Below are positions 8,773 through 18,265 of a stretch of DNA of 64,000 bases, one piece after another. Under the pieces are notes generated by a model. That model was given only the letters and a program-made list of their open reading frames with translations, did no database searches and was not told the DNA's origin. The DNA is from Lactobacillus pasteurii DSM 23907 = CRBIP 24.76. GTDB taxonomy: Bacteria; Bacillota; Bacilli; Lactobacillales; Lactobacillaceae. Where the stretch lies: positions 1 through 64,000 of the forward strand of contig NZ_CAKD01000023.1 of the NCBI RefSeq assembly GCF_000297025.1, in the 5' to 3' direction. A program made the position numbers and the translations under genes. Position 1 is the stretch's first letter, and each line of letters begins with the position of its first letter.

Positions 8773-10167
8773 ATGGCTATTAAGACACCAAAAAAGATCG
8801 TTGAAATTTTAAACCAGTATATTATTGGACAAGATGATGCTAAAAAAGCTGTAGCAGTTGCACTTTACAACCGTTACCGCAGAATGCAATTGTCTCATGA
8901 TATGCAAAAGGAAATAACACCAAAGAATCTTTTGATGGCTGGACCAACTGGTGTAGGTAAGACTGAAATTGCACGTCGATTGGCAAATATCGTAGATGCA
9001 CCTTTTGTTAAAGTAGAAGCAACTAAGTTTACTGAAGTAGGTTATGTTGGTCGAGATGTTGAATCAATGGTTCGCGATCTAGTAAACGAAGCTGTTCGAA
9101 TGGAAGAAAAGGACGAATTCGAAGATATTCGTGGCAAGGCAGAAAAAGAAGCAAATAAGCAATTAGTTCGCTTGCTTGTTCCTAATCCAGTTAAAGAGAA
9201 TAAAAACAATGATCTAATGGATATGATGAATATGCTTCGAAGCTTCGATGGTTCTAACATGAATGATGACAACAACGAAGAGGACAATGTTAGCGATGAA
9301 CTTCGCGAAAAGCGGTTTGAAGTTGCTGAAAAGTTGAAGCAAGGCTTGCTTGAAAACGAAGAAGTAACTGTTGAAGTTGAACAAGCTCCAAAGGTCAACC
9401 CAATGGCTGAAATGATGGGCGGTCTTGATATGAGCTCCATGATGAGCAATTTGATGCCAAAGAAGAAGGTTAAACGTACCTTGCCTGTTAAGGATGCACG
9501 TGAACTTTTGATTCAAGAAGAGTCACGCAAGATGGTTGACTACGACGCCTTATACCAAAAGGCGATTACTCGTACAACTAATAACGGAATCATCTTTATC
9601 GATGAAATAGATAAGATTGCAGCTGGAAATAAAAATACTTCTGGCGAGGTTTCTCGTGAAGGCGTACAAAGAGATATTTTGCCAATCGTAGAAGGATCAA
9701 CTATTCAGACTAAGTATGGTCCTGTATCAACTGACCACATCTTGTTCATTGCTGCAGGTGCTTTTGCTGAAAGCAAGCCAAGTGATTTGATCCCAGAGTT
9801 GCAAGGGCGTTTCCCAATTCGTGTAGAATTAAATGCTCTTACCAAAGATGACTTTGTAAGAATTCTAAAAGACCCAGAAAACTCTCTTTTGAAGCAATAT
9901 ATCGCTTTGCTTAAAGCAGATGGTATTAAATTGATCTTTACTAAAGAAGCGGTTGATCGTATTGCTGACATCGCTTTTGAAGTCAACCAAGGAACTGATA
10001 ATATCGGAGCTAGAAGATTAGCAACAATTTTAGAAAAATTGCTTGAAGACGTTCTTTACGAAGGTCCAGACATGGAAATGGGCGAAATTACTATTACAGA
10101 AGCCTATGTTGATGAAAAGTTAAAGGATATCATCACTAATAGAGATCTTACTAAATTCATTTTATAG
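8773..10167 (+). CDS. hslU: HslU (ClpY) AAA+ ATPase
   Basis: 464 residues. N-terminal TPKKIVEILNQYIIGQ, Walker A GPTGVGKTE, Walker B IIFIDEIDKI, and a long intermediate domain (about residues 110-240) carrying a Met-rich stretch (MAEMMGGLDMSSMMSNLM). The C-terminus has the conserved GARRLATILEKLLEDV and ends LTKFIL, which inserts into HslV. It unfolds substrates and feeds them to HslV. Confidence 0.97.
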   Translation: MAIKTPKKIVEILNQYIIGQDDAKKAVAVALYNRYRRMQLSHDMQKEITPKNLLMAGPTGVGKTEIARRLANIVDAPFVKVEATKFTEVGYVGRDVESMVRDLVNEAVRMEEKDEFEDIRGKAEKEANKQLVRLLVPNPVKENKNNDLMDMMNMLRSFDGSNMNDDNNEEDNVSDELREKRFEVAEKLKQGLLENEEVTVEVEQAPKVNPMAEMMGGLDMSSMMSNLMPKKKVKRTLPVKDARELLIQEESRKMVDYDALYQKAITRTTNNGIIFIDEIDKIAAGNKNTSGEVSREGVQRDILPIVEGSTIQTKYGPVSTDHILFIAAGAFAESKPSDLIPELQGRFPIRVELNALTKDDFVRILKDPENSLLKQYIALLKADGIKLIFTKEAVDRIADIAFEVNQGTDNIGARRLATILEKLLEDVLYEGPDMEMGEITITEAYVDEKLKDIITNRDLTKFIL

Positions 10168-10173
10168 AGACTT

Positions 10174-10204
10174 TTGATAAAACTTTATTCATTTGTGATA
10201 TAAT
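10174..10204 (+). promoter_or_regulatory. Promoter of the galM-like gene
   Basis: TTGATA at 10174-10179, 19-bp spacer, and an extended -10 TGATATAAT (TATAAT at 10199-10204). Confidence 0.7.
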
Positions 10205-10255
10205 TAACATGATAGTTGAAAGTTTTATAGCATTTTATAGCAGAGGGACTATATT

Positions 10256-11146
10256 ATGGATTATGTAATTAAGAATAATATTTTAACTGTGACAATCTCT
10301 AGTCATGGTGCTGAGGTTCAAAGCGTTAAGGGAAATCACAGTGATTTTGAATATATTTGGCAAGCAGATTCCGAAGTTTGGGGGAGACATGCACCTGTTC
10401 TTTTCCCAATTGTAGGCCGGCTGAAAAATGATGAGTACACATATAAAGGCGAGACTTATCATTTGGGCCAACATGGATTTGCTCGCGATCAAGAGTTTGA
10501 AGTTGAACGACAATCTGTAGAGAGTATTACATTTTTGCTTCGTGACAGTGAAGAAACTCGTAAAGTATATCCATTTGAATTTGAATTTCGCGTTACTTAC
10601 AATTTGTTGAACAACTTACTTGAAGAAAACTTCTCAGTCGTTAATAAATCAACTGATGAAATGATCTTCGGAGTAGGTGGTCACCCAGGATTTAATGTTC
10701 CTGTAAACGAGGAAATTAGTAAGAATGATTATTTCTTCTCATTCCAACCTTCAGTTGCTAGAATCAAGATTCCTTTGTCTGGAGCATATCTTGACTGGGA
10801 AAATCGTTCTCTTGGTTCAACTGATAGCTTGATTGAATTAAGTAATGAACTCTTTAAAAATGATGCTCTAATTTATCAATTAAAGGGTCACGACAATAAA
10901 GTTTCTTTGAAAACTCAAGCAAGCGATTATCATGTAAATGTTTGGACAAGGGATGCACCGTTTGTTGGCGTATGGTCCCAATATCCTAAGACTGCTGATT
11001 ATGTATGTATTGAACCTTGGTGGGGCATTGCTGATAGATCTGATAGCAATGGAAAATTAGAGGATAAGTACGGCATGAACCACTTGCAGCCTCAAGCAAC
11101 CTTTAACGCAGGATTTAGTATGGTCTTCCATGCTGAGAAGGAATAA
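10256..11146 (+). CDS. Aldose 1-epimerase family protein (LacX-like)
   Basis: 296 residues covering a complete galactose mutarotase-like beta-sandwich. Motifs include APVLFPIVGRL, GQHGFARDQEF, GVGGHPGFNVP and CIEPWWGIADR, typical of the LacX branch. It probably interconverts sugar anomers; the substrate is unknown. It has its own promoter and terminator and no sugar-catabolism neighbours. Confidence 0.88.
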   Translation: MDYVIKNNILTVTISSHGAEVQSVKGNHSDFEYIWQADSEVWGRHAPVLFPIVGRLKNDEYTYKGETYHLGQHGFARDQEFEVERQSVESITFLLRDSEETRKVYPFEFEFRVTYNLLNNLLEENFSVVNKSTDEMIFGVGGHPGFNVPVNEEISKNDYFFSFQPSVARIKIPLSGAYLDWENRSLGSTDSLIELSNELFKNDALIYQLKGHDNKVSLKTQASDYHVNVWTRDAPFVGVWSQYPKTADYVCIEPWWGIADRSDSNGKLEDKYGMNHLQPQATFNAGFSMVFHAEKE

Positions 11147-11183
11147 TACTGAAGGCAGATATTAACAAGAATATATTGATTTT

Positions 11184-11229
11184 AAAAGTTGGTTAGTCTT
11201 ATTTGGGATTGCCAACTTTTAGTTTTTTT
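11184..11229 (+). terminator. Terminator after the galM-like gene
   Basis: AAAAGTTGG (11184-11192) pairs with CCAACTTTT (11212-11220), 19-base loop, then AG and seven T. It overlaps an upstream in-frame TTG of the next gene, which argues against that start. Confidence 0.75.
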
Positions 11230-11241
11230 GAGAGCAATAAT

Positions 11242-11853
11242 ATGAACAAATTTAAGATAGCTTATTTAAAAACTCTACCAGCTAAAGAAATAGAATCAGC
11301 AATAAAAATATTAGCTGATAAGTATCCTGATTTAAGCTTTAATCAAAAGGCAATCAGTTATGATGAAAGTATACGGCCAGATGAAGACTATGATCTGATT
11401 ATCACTAGTCTAAGAGACTGTTCTGGCGAGCAATTTTCTAAAATCGAACTTGCTAGATTACCGTTAATGGTTACCATCTTGAGGGATATTTTTCCTTCAT
11501 GGCAGCAAACAGTAGAGAAGGAAGAATTGACGAGTTTCACTTGTTTAATCCCAGCGACAACTGAAGAGGATTTGAGTGAACTTCACTATTATCGCGATAT
11601 ATTAAAGATTTCTAGCAAATTTTTAGCTGTAAATAGTTATAGCGAAGCAAATTTGCTTGCATCGACTGATTCAGGATATATGGTAATAAGTGAGCCGCTG
11701 GCTTATTATGCATCCCCACAACTACAGAAGTTGTTTTTATTAGAAAACGGAAAGCAAGTGTATCAAGATGTATCTTTGCTTGTAGCTTCAACCCAGCTTC
11801 CTAATGAAGTAGCAGAGGATTTTGGACAAATTGTTCAAGGTCAGTTCAATTAA
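11242..11853 (+). CDS. Orphan LysR-type effector-binding domain protein without DNA-binding domain
   Basis: 204 residues. The text reads like a LysR substrate-binding domain from its first strand: KFKIAYLKTLPAKEIE, ADKYPDLSF, DYDLIITSLRD, LPLMVTILRDIFPS, and near the end GYMVISEPLAYYASPQL and VSLLVAS. The N-terminal winged helix-turn-helix (about 85 residues) is missing and only 95 bp separate it from galM, so it is not hidden upstream. Ribosome site is weak (GAGAGC). Family placement is my reading and not certain. It could be a decayed regulator or a ligand-binding antagonist of a full-length LysR. Confidence 0.5.
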   Translation: MNKFKIAYLKTLPAKEIESAIKILADKYPDLSFNQKAISYDESIRPDEDYDLIITSLRDCSGEQFSKIELARLPLMVTILRDIFPSWQQTVEKEELTSFTCLIPATTEEDLSELHYYRDILKISSKFLAVNSYSEANLLASTDSGYMVISEPLAYYASPQLQKLFLLENGKQVYQDVSLLVASTQLPNEVAEDFGQIVQGQFN

Positions 11854-11867
11854 TTCGGATAAAATAA

Positions 11868-11892
11868 AAATCTGTCAGCAATTGACAGATTT
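11868..11892. terminator. Bidirectional terminator between the orphan LysR-like gene and plsY
   Basis: AAATCTGTC and GACAGATTT with a 7-base loop; T-rich on both outgoing sides. Confidence 0.8.
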
Positions 11893-11894
11893 GT

Positions 11895-12536
11895 TTATTT
11901 ATTCTTATTGGCTTTGGATTTTTTGAGATGATAATATAATCCAAAATGAACCATGTTTTCGTTACCACTGATGATTCTCTTAATATTGCTACGATGGCTC
12001 CAGAAGATAAGCACTACTAACCCAAAGCTCATGATGCTTAACGCAGTATCATGGAAAAATAGAGATGCGATAAATATTAGAACTACGGATATTAAGCTGG
12101 TAATAGATACGGTACTAGTAAGGAAAAGCAATGGGATGAAAATTACAGCGCAGATTAAGAAAAATTGGAGATTATATCCAAGAATAAATCCAGCTGAAGT
12201 AGCAACGGCTTTCCCACCCTTGAATTTTAAAAAGATCGAAAAGGCGTGTCCCAAGATGGCAGCTAGTCCAAAAATTATACATACCCAATGTGGTGCATCA
12301 AGTTTGAAGATAATAGGCAGGCTAGTAGCCAAAGTGCCTTTGAAAAAGTCGACTAAGAAAACGAAAATCCCAGCTTTTTTCCCAAGCACTCTAAATGTAT
12401 TCGTAGTACCAATATTTCCGGAACCATAATCGCGTATGTCTTTATGGAAAAATATTTTTCCAATCAATACGCCAGTAGGAAAAGAACCGACCAAATATGC
12501 TAAAATAAGTAACGATGCAAATTTTAATGCAGTCAT
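11895..12536 (-). CDS. plsY: Glycerol-3-phosphate acyltransferase PlsY
   Basis: Integral membrane enzyme moving the acyl group from acyl phosphate to glycerol 3-phosphate, first step of phospholipid synthesis. Motifs: YLVGSFPTGVLIGK, DYGSGNIGTTNTFRVLGKK, GHAFSIFLKFKGGKAVATS. About five membrane segments. ATG 12536 is preferred (213 aa): AGGAG lies 9 bases upstream, while an in-frame TTG at 12545 abuts it. Divergent from parE, the same arrangement as yneS-parE in Bacillus. Confidence 0.95.
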   Translation of the reverse strand: MTALKFASLLILAYLVGSFPTGVLIGKIFFHKDIRDYGSGNIGTTNTFRVLGKKAGIFVFLVDFFKGTLATSLPIIFKLDAPHWVCIIFGLAAILGHAFSIFLKFKGGKAVATSAGFILGYNLQFFLICAVIFIPLLFLTSTVSITSLISVVLIFIASLFFHDTALSIMSFGLVVLIFWSHRSNIKRIISGNENMVHFGLYYHLKKSKANKNK

Positions 12537-12561
12537 AACTAACAACTCCTAACTATGCTAT

Positions 12562-12589
12562 TTTACTTTAGCAAAAATAGACTTACAAT
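12562..12589 (+). promoter_or_regulatory. Candidate parE promoter
   Basis: TTTACT (12562-12567), 16-bp spacer, TACAAT (12584-12589), in the divergent plsY-parE gap. Confidence 0.45.
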
Positions 12590-12625
12590 ACACGGAGTTG
12601 AAAAAATAAATATTGGAGGAATTTT

Positions 12626-14572
12626 GTGTCTAAGGCAAATACTTATGATGATTCATCAATTCAAATTTTGCATGGATTAGAAGCCGTTAGAAAACGTCCA
12701 GGTATGTATATCGGTTCAACGGACATTCACGGCCTAAATCAGCTTGTATATGAGATTGTAGATAACTCTGTCGATGAGGCAATGGCTGGGTACGGTAAGC
12801 AAATAGATGTGACCATTCATCAAGACAACAGTATCACAGTTAGAGACTTCGGACGTGGAATGCCTACAGGGATGCATAAGTCTGGAAAACCTACTATTGA
12901 AGTTATCTTGACGGTGTTGCACGCCGGAGGTAAGTTTACCGAACAAAATTACAAGACTTCCGGTGGTCTTCATGGGGTAGGTTCTTCAGTCGTAAATGCT
13001 CTTTCTAGCTATATGAAAGTTAGAGTTGTTCGTGATGGAAAAGCTTATGAAGAAGAGTTCGAAAATGGTGGACATCCAATTGGAACTTTGAAGTTCGTTG
13101 GCAACACTAAAGACAAGACTGGAACAACGATTACTTTTAAACCTGATGCTTCAATCTTTTCTACAGTTAAGTACAAATATGAGACGATTCAAGAGCGTAT
13201 CCGCGAGTCTGCCTTCTTGCTTAAGGGTGTCGAGTTTAACTTAACCGATGAACGTGAACCGCAACATCATGATACCTTTAAGTATGATGATGGCATCAAG
13301 TCTTTTGTCTCATATTTGAATGAAGGAAAAGGTACTATCAGCGATGTCTTTTATTTTGAAGGACAACAAGATGGTATGGAAATTGAATTCAGTGGCCAAT
13401 ATAGCGATGGATATTCAGAAAACCTTGTTTCATTCGTTAACAACGTTCGTACTTCTGACGGTGGTAGTCATGAAACTGGTGCTAGATCTGGTTTTACTAA
13501 GGCCTTTAACGAATATGCCAAAAAGCAAGGCTTGCTAGGCAAAAAAGATAAGCCAATCGATGGTTCTGATTACCGCGAGGGATTGAGTGCAGTTTTATCG
13601 ATCAAGATTCCAGAAGAGTTGCTAGAATTTGAAGGACAAACTAAAGGCAAGCTTGGTACTCCACAGGCTAGATCAGCTGTAGATTCACTTGTTTATGAAA
13701 AGATGTCTTACTACTTGATGGAAAACGGTGAACTTGCTCAAGAGCTAGTAAAGAAAGCTCAACGTGCTCGGGATGCAAGAGAAGCAGCTAAAAAGGCTAG
13801 AGATGAGAGTAGAAACGGTAAAAAGAAGCGCAAAAAAGAAGTTCTATCTGGCAAGCTAACGCCTGCTCAATCAAGGGATGCCAAAAAGAATGAATTATTT
13901 TTGGTCGAAGGTGACTCTGCCGGTGGATCTGCTAAGCAGGGCCGTGATCGAAAGTTCCAGGCTATTTTGCCATTAAGAGGTAAAGTTCTTAATACCCAAA
14001 AGGCCAAGTTGCAAGACATCTTCAAAAATGAAGAAATCAATACGATGATCTACACTATCGGAGCTGGGGTAGGTACAGAGTTTAAGGTTGAAGACTCCAA
14101 CTACGATAAAGTAATCATCATGACAGACGCGGATGACGATGGTGCCCATATTCAAATTCTATTGTTAACATTCTTCTATCGTTATATGCGTCCAATGATC
14201 GAGGCTGGAAAAGTGTACATTGCTTTGCCACCGCTTTACCGATTACAAAAAGGACACGGCAAGACTTCTAAAGTTGTTTATGCATGGACTGATGAAGAGC
14301 TAGCTGATGAACAAAAGAAGATGGGGAAAGGATACTCACTTCAAAGATTCAAAGGTTTAGGTGAAATGAACGCTGAACAATTGTGGCAAACTACAATGAA
14401 TCCTGAATCTCGGATGTTGATCAGAGTTAGAATTGACGATGCTGCTGTTGCGGAAAGACGAGTAACTACTTTAATGGGTGATAAAGTAGAAGCTAGAAGA
14501 AAGTGGATAGAAGAAAACGTCAAATTCCGAATAGGTGAAGAAGGCTCACTTTTAGATAGTGATAATGACTAA
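12626..14572 (+). CDS. parE: DNA topoisomerase IV subunit B
   Basis: 648 residues from GTG 12626 with GGAGGA nine bases upstream. GHKL ATPase domain (YEIVDNSVDEAMAGYG, LHAGGKFTEQNYKTSGGLHGVG), transducer with EFEGQTKGKLGT, Toprim with LVEGDSAGGSAKQGRDR, PLRGKVLN and DADDDGAHI. It decatenates sister chromosomes with ParC. I call it ParE and not GyrB because parC follows at 19 bp and plsY is divergent, the conserved Firmicute order; gyrBA normally sits at the origin. Confidence 0.95.
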   Translation: MSKANTYDDSSIQILHGLEAVRKRPGMYIGSTDIHGLNQLVYEIVDNSVDEAMAGYGKQIDVTIHQDNSITVRDFGRGMPTGMHKSGKPTIEVILTVLHAGGKFTEQNYKTSGGLHGVGSSVVNALSSYMKVRVVRDGKAYEEEFENGGHPIGTLKFVGNTKDKTGTTITFKPDASIFSTVKYKYETIQERIRESAFLLKGVEFNLTDEREPQHHDTFKYDDGIKSFVSYLNEGKGTISDVFYFEGQQDGMEIEFSGQYSDGYSENLVSFVNNVRTSDGGSHETGARSGFTKAFNEYAKKQGLLGKKDKPIDGSDYREGLSAVLSIKIPEELLEFEGQTKGKLGTPQARSAVDSLVYEKMSYYLMENGELAQELVKKAQRARDAREAAKKARDESRNGKKKRKKEVLSGKLTPAQSRDAKKNELFLVEGDSAGGSAKQGRDRKFQAILPLRGKVLNTQKAKLQDIFKNEEINTMIYTIGAGVGTEFKVEDSNYDKVIIMTDADDDGAHIQILLLTFFYRYMRPMIEAGKVYIALPPLYRLQKGHGKTSKVVYAWTDEELADEQKKMGKGYSLQRFKGLGEMNAEQLWQTTMNPESRMLIRVRIDDAAVAERRVTTLMGDKVEARRKWIEENVKFRIGEEGSLLDSDND

Positions 14573-14591
14573 AAAGGACTGATAGATAAGA

Positions 14592-17045
14592 ATGGCAATT
14601 GAAGAAAGAATTCGTGAAATGCCGCTCGAGCAAGTTATGGGGGAGCGATTTGGAAGATATTCCAAATACATAATTCAAGAAAGAGCTTTACCTGACATTC
14701 GAGATGGTCTTAAACCAGTACAGCGTAGAATTTTATATGCGATGTATAAAGACAACAATACTTATGATAAAGCTTTTAAAAAGGCAGCTAAGGCCGTAGG
14801 TAATATCATGGGTAACTATCACCCACACGGAGATAGTTCCATCTATGGAGCCTTGGTTCACTTATCACAAGATTGGAAAATGAGAGAGCCTTTAGTAGAA
14901 ATGCATGGTAACAATGGTTCTATGGACGGGGATGGTCCGGCAGCCATGCGTTATACTGAATCTAGATTGAGTAAAATTTCCAACCTACTGTTACAAGACA
15001 TTGATAAAGATACAGTAAATATGGTTCTAAACTTCGACGATACCGAATATGAACCGACAGTTTTACCAGCTAGATTTCCTAATTTGTTAGTAAATGGTTC
15101 AACTGGAATTTCTGCTGGTTATGCAACTGAAATTCCACCTCATAACTTAGCTGAAGTCATTGATGCAACAATTTATCTATTGAAGCATCCCGACGCAAGT
15201 TTAGATGACTTGATGAAATATGTCCAAGGACCTGATTTCCCAACTGGTGCCATTGTTATGGGCTCTAAAGGTATCAAAGAAGCATATACATCTGGCCGAG
15301 GACGGATTCAAGTCAGGGCAAAAACAAACATTCAAGATATCGCAGGTCATCGCCAACAGATTGTAATTACAGAGATACCATTTGATGTAAATAAGGCTTT
15401 GCTTGTTAAGAAAATAGATGAAATTCGACTAAATAAGGAAATCGACGGAATTTCAGAAGTTCGAGATGAAACTGACCGTCATGGTTTATCTATTGTTGTT
15501 GAGCTTAAAAAGAATGCAGATGCAGAGAACATCTTAAATTATCTGTTAAAGAATACTGATTTGCAGGTTTCTTACAACTTTAATATGGTCGCAATCGATC
15601 ATATGACGCCTATGCAAGTTGGCTTGAAACAAATCTTGAGTTCTTACTTAGAACACGATATTCAAGTAGTAACTAAGAGAACCCAATGTGATTTGAAGAA
15701 AGCGGAAAATCGTCTTGAGATCATTGATGGTTTGATTCATGTGATGGATATCCTAGATCAAGTTATCAAGACGATTCGTGCATCTAAGAATAAGGCAGAT
15801 GCCAAAACAAATTTGGTCAAAGAATTCCAATTTTCTGAGCGTCAAGCAGAGGCTATTGTTTCTTTGCAATTGTACCGCTTGACTAATACTGATATTAAAG
15901 CCTTGGTTGCTGAACAAAAAGCTTTGACAGAACAAGCTGAAAGGTATCGTCGGATTTTGAACGACCGATCAATCTTGGAAAAAGAAATCATCAAGGAACT
16001 TCGCCAAGTCAAAAAAGACTTCGGTAGTCCAAGAAAGACTGAAATTTCGACAGAAGTAGCGAAGATTGAAATTGATGAAAAGGCATTAGTTGCCGACGAA
16101 CAAGTACGAGTATTGATCAGTAGGGATGGATATTTGAAGCGCTCATCTTTAAGATCATTCCAATCAACTAGTGATGATGACAATGGTTTGCCAGAATCGG
16201 ATGTTATAGTTTACGAAAAAACAATATCCACTTTGGCCAACCTATACTTGTTTACTAATAAAGGGAATGTCATCTACCGTCCAGTCCATGAATTAACAGA
16301 AACCAAGTGGAAAGAAACAGGACAACACTTATCTCAAGAATTAGGCTTATCTGCTAGCGAACAAATTATTCGAGTTTTCGAAATCGATGATTTGGCTGAT
16401 GAGCAGACTAACTTCTTATTGGCAACTAACGATGGATATATCAAGCAATTAAACTTGAACAACTTGCAGCCTACTAGAACCTATCGTTCAAGAGCTATCT
16501 CTGCAATGAAGATGAAATCTGATAGCAGTGTAGTTGTTAGAGTAGACAAAATAAAACGCGATACTAAGCAAGAGATTGTTTTATTCACACATAAAGCTTA
16601 TGCTGTACGATACAATATTGATGAAATACCTGAATCTGGTGCTAAAGCCGTAGGTGTAAAGTCCGTCAACCTCAAAGACGATGATTTTATTGTTAACTAT
16701 GTATTGCTCGATCCAATATATGTAGATAATACAAGAGTAGGTATTATTACTGATCGCGGAGCATTTAAGCAATTAGAAGCTAATAGCATTAATAAAGTTT
16801 CTAGAGCCAAAAGAGGAGTTTTAGTTCTTAGAGAACTTAAGACAAAACCACATCGAATAGCTGCCTTAGTTGCTTATGGACAAAACCATGTATTGAAATT
16901 AGTAACAAGTAGTTTACGAAAATTTGATATCAATACATCAGATTATCCAATTAGTGATCGTTATTCAAACGGATCTTTTATTATTGATCCAACTGTCGAT
17001 GGTAATCCAAATAAATTATTGCTCGGTAGACCACTAGCAGACTAA
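14592..17045 (+). CDS. parC: DNA topoisomerase IV subunit A
   Basis: 817 residues. Winged-helix cleavage domain with active-site Tyr in AAMRYTESRLSKIS, followed by the tower, coiled coil and a C-terminal beta-propeller (from about residue 490). The quinolone-determining region reads HPHGDSSIYGALVHLSQDW: Ser82 (equivalent to E. coli Ser80) is kept, but Gly86 replaces the acidic residue at E. coli Glu84. A terminator follows. Confidence 0.95.
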   Translation: MAIEERIREMPLEQVMGERFGRYSKYIIQERALPDIRDGLKPVQRRILYAMYKDNNTYDKAFKKAAKAVGNIMGNYHPHGDSSIYGALVHLSQDWKMREPLVEMHGNNGSMDGDGPAAMRYTESRLSKISNLLLQDIDKDTVNMVLNFDDTEYEPTVLPARFPNLLVNGSTGISAGYATEIPPHNLAEVIDATIYLLKHPDASLDDLMKYVQGPDFPTGAIVMGSKGIKEAYTSGRGRIQVRAKTNIQDIAGHRQQIVITEIPFDVNKALLVKKIDEIRLNKEIDGISEVRDETDRHGLSIVVELKKNADAENILNYLLKNTDLQVSYNFNMVAIDHMTPMQVGLKQILSSYLEHDIQVVTKRTQCDLKKAENRLEIIDGLIHVMDILDQVIKTIRASKNKADAKTNLVKEFQFSERQAEAIVSLQLYRLTNTDIKALVAEQKALTEQAERYRRILNDRSILEKEIIKELRQVKKDFGSPRKTEISTEVAKIEIDEKALVADEQVRVLISRDGYLKRSSLRSFQSTSDDDNGLPESDVIVYEKTISTLANLYLFTNKGNVIYRPVHELTETKWKETGQHLSQELGLSASEQIIRVFEIDDLADEQTNFLLATNDGYIKQLNLNNLQPTRTYRSRAISAMKMKSDSSVVVRVDKIKRDTKQEIVLFTHKAYAVRYNIDEIPESGAKAVGVKSVNLKDDDFIVNYVLLDPIYVDNTRVGIITDRGAFKQLEANSINKVSRAKRGVLVLRELKTKPHRIAALVAYGQNHVLKLVTSSLRKFDINTSDYPISDRYSNGSFIIDPTVDGNPNKLLLGRPLAD

Positions 17046-17064
17046 AAAGAGTTGAATATTATAG

Positions 17065-17100
17065 AAAATCAAGTCGATAAAAAGACCTGATTTTTTAATT
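17065..17100 (+). terminator. parC terminator
   Basis: AAAATCAAGTC pairs with GACCTGATTTT with one A/C mismatch, then six T. Confidence 0.7.
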
Positions 17101-17134
17101 TTTATTATTTTTATTAGTTTTCAGTAGCTATATT

Positions 17135-17163
17135 TTGACAGTTTAACTTTTTAAGTACACAAT
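17135..17163 (+). promoter_or_regulatory. Candidate promoter of the LysR regulator
   Basis: TTGACA (17135-17140), 17-bp spacer, CACAAT (17158-17163). Confidence 0.45.
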
Positions 17164-17214
17164 AAGGATGTAAGGCTTAATATTTATGTATTACTTAGAA
17201 AGAGGCAATATACT

Positions 17215-18135
17215 ATGCCTAAAACAGATACAATTCTCTCAGCAAAGGCATTACGCTACTTCCTGCAGCTGACCGAGACAATGAACTATACACAGGCTGC
17301 ACAAATTTTAGGAATTACACAACCAGCATTAACACAACAGATTAAGAAACTAGAACATGCAATTGGCGCTCCTTTATTTGGGCAGGTAGGAAAGAAACTT
17401 TATCTAACCGAAGCAGGTAAAAAAATGGAAGCTGCTTCATCGTCGTTATTGGATACTATAAGCTCGGTAATCAATGATATTCAAGAGTTTACACAGATTG
17501 ATCGGGGTACTATTACAATTGGCATCCTAAAGACCATTGATTTACCAATTTTTAACAAGTTTTTGGCTACTTTTAAAAATAAATATCCAAATGTTGTTTT
17601 ACGAGTTGAAACATATGAAAGAGAACGGCTATGGCAATTGCTTGATACTAACGCTCTTGACGTAGCAATTATGTACTTGCCAGATAATACTAGAAGAGAT
17701 CATATTAATCTCCATCATCAATATAATCATCTCAATGTTGTAGATGATGAAATAGTAATTTTATCTCATGATCCTGACTTAGAAGCAAATGTTTCATATC
17801 CTGTAGGTGAGTTTGTTAATTCAAAATGGATAGCTTATCCAGATACCTTTTACTTAACTCAGATAATAAGAGATAGTTTTGGCCCTAAGCATTCCATGGA
17901 TATTGTTGGTAGTTTTACTGATTCGCGAGATTTGGTAAACTTTGCGACAGAAACCAACTATAATACTTTCGTTACTAGGACATTTTTTGAACAACATAGA
18001 GATAGCATATCTTTAACGCCAGTATTTCTTAAACGAAATCGGAAATTCAACATTTCAATTGTTTATAGCAAGAGCAAAGTTGAAGTACCACGGATCAAGA
18101 ATTTGATTGATGAATGGAAAAAGTATATTAACTAG
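17215..18135 (+). CDS. LysR family transcriptional regulator
   Basis: 306 residues. N-terminal winged helix (AKALRYFLQLTETMNYTQAA, QILGITQPALTQQIKKLE, GAPLFGQVGKKLYLTEAGK), then a periplasmic-binding-protein-like effector domain from about residue 95 (GTITIGILKTIDLPIFNKF). Regulators of this type act as tetramers on a small-molecule signal. No divergent target gene is present; it has its own promoter and terminator, so the target is unknown. Autoregulation or control of ppaC, 130 bp downstream, is only a guess. Confidence 0.9.
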   Translation: MPKTDTILSAKALRYFLQLTETMNYTQAAQILGITQPALTQQIKKLEHAIGAPLFGQVGKKLYLTEAGKKMEAASSSLLDTISSVINDIQEFTQIDRGTITIGILKTIDLPIFNKFLATFKNKYPNVVLRVETYERERLWQLLDTNALDVAIMYLPDNTRRDHINLHHQYNHLNVVDDEIVILSHDPDLEANVSYPVGEFVNSKWIAYPDTFYLTQIIRDSFGPKHSMDIVGSFTDSRDLVNFATETNYNTFVTRTFFEQHRDSISLTPVFLKRNRKFNISIVYSKSKVEVPRIKNLIDEWKKYIN

Positions 18136-18136
18136 A

Positions 18137-18171
18137 GTAATTAGTCTTTTAAAAAGGCTGATTACTTTTTT
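18137..18171 (+). terminator. Terminator after the LysR gene
   Basis: GTAATTAG pairs with CTGATTAC (one G-U pair) with a loop containing AAAAAGG, then six T. Confidence 0.75.
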
Positions 18172-18265
18172 GTAGCTAGTAAAAAGAATAATCTTTATGG
18201 ACTAGATAGACAGAATTTAGTAGACTAGTAGTGAATGTTTTTTGAATGAAAGAGGAAGTTTATTA

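Noticed and set aside
9042-9516. Two overlapping frames opposite hslU
   Set aside because: They are antisense shadows of the hslU intermediate domain, with serine-rich nonsense text.
11953-12429. 158-codon frame on the plus strand opposite plsY
   Set aside because: It is antisense to a clear PlsY, has no ribosome site, and its product is not protein-like.
12626-17045. gyrB-gyrA instead of parE-parC
   Set aside because: The neighbourhood (divergent plsY, no recF or dnaA) is that of parEC, and the pair lies near the proposed terminus and not the origin.
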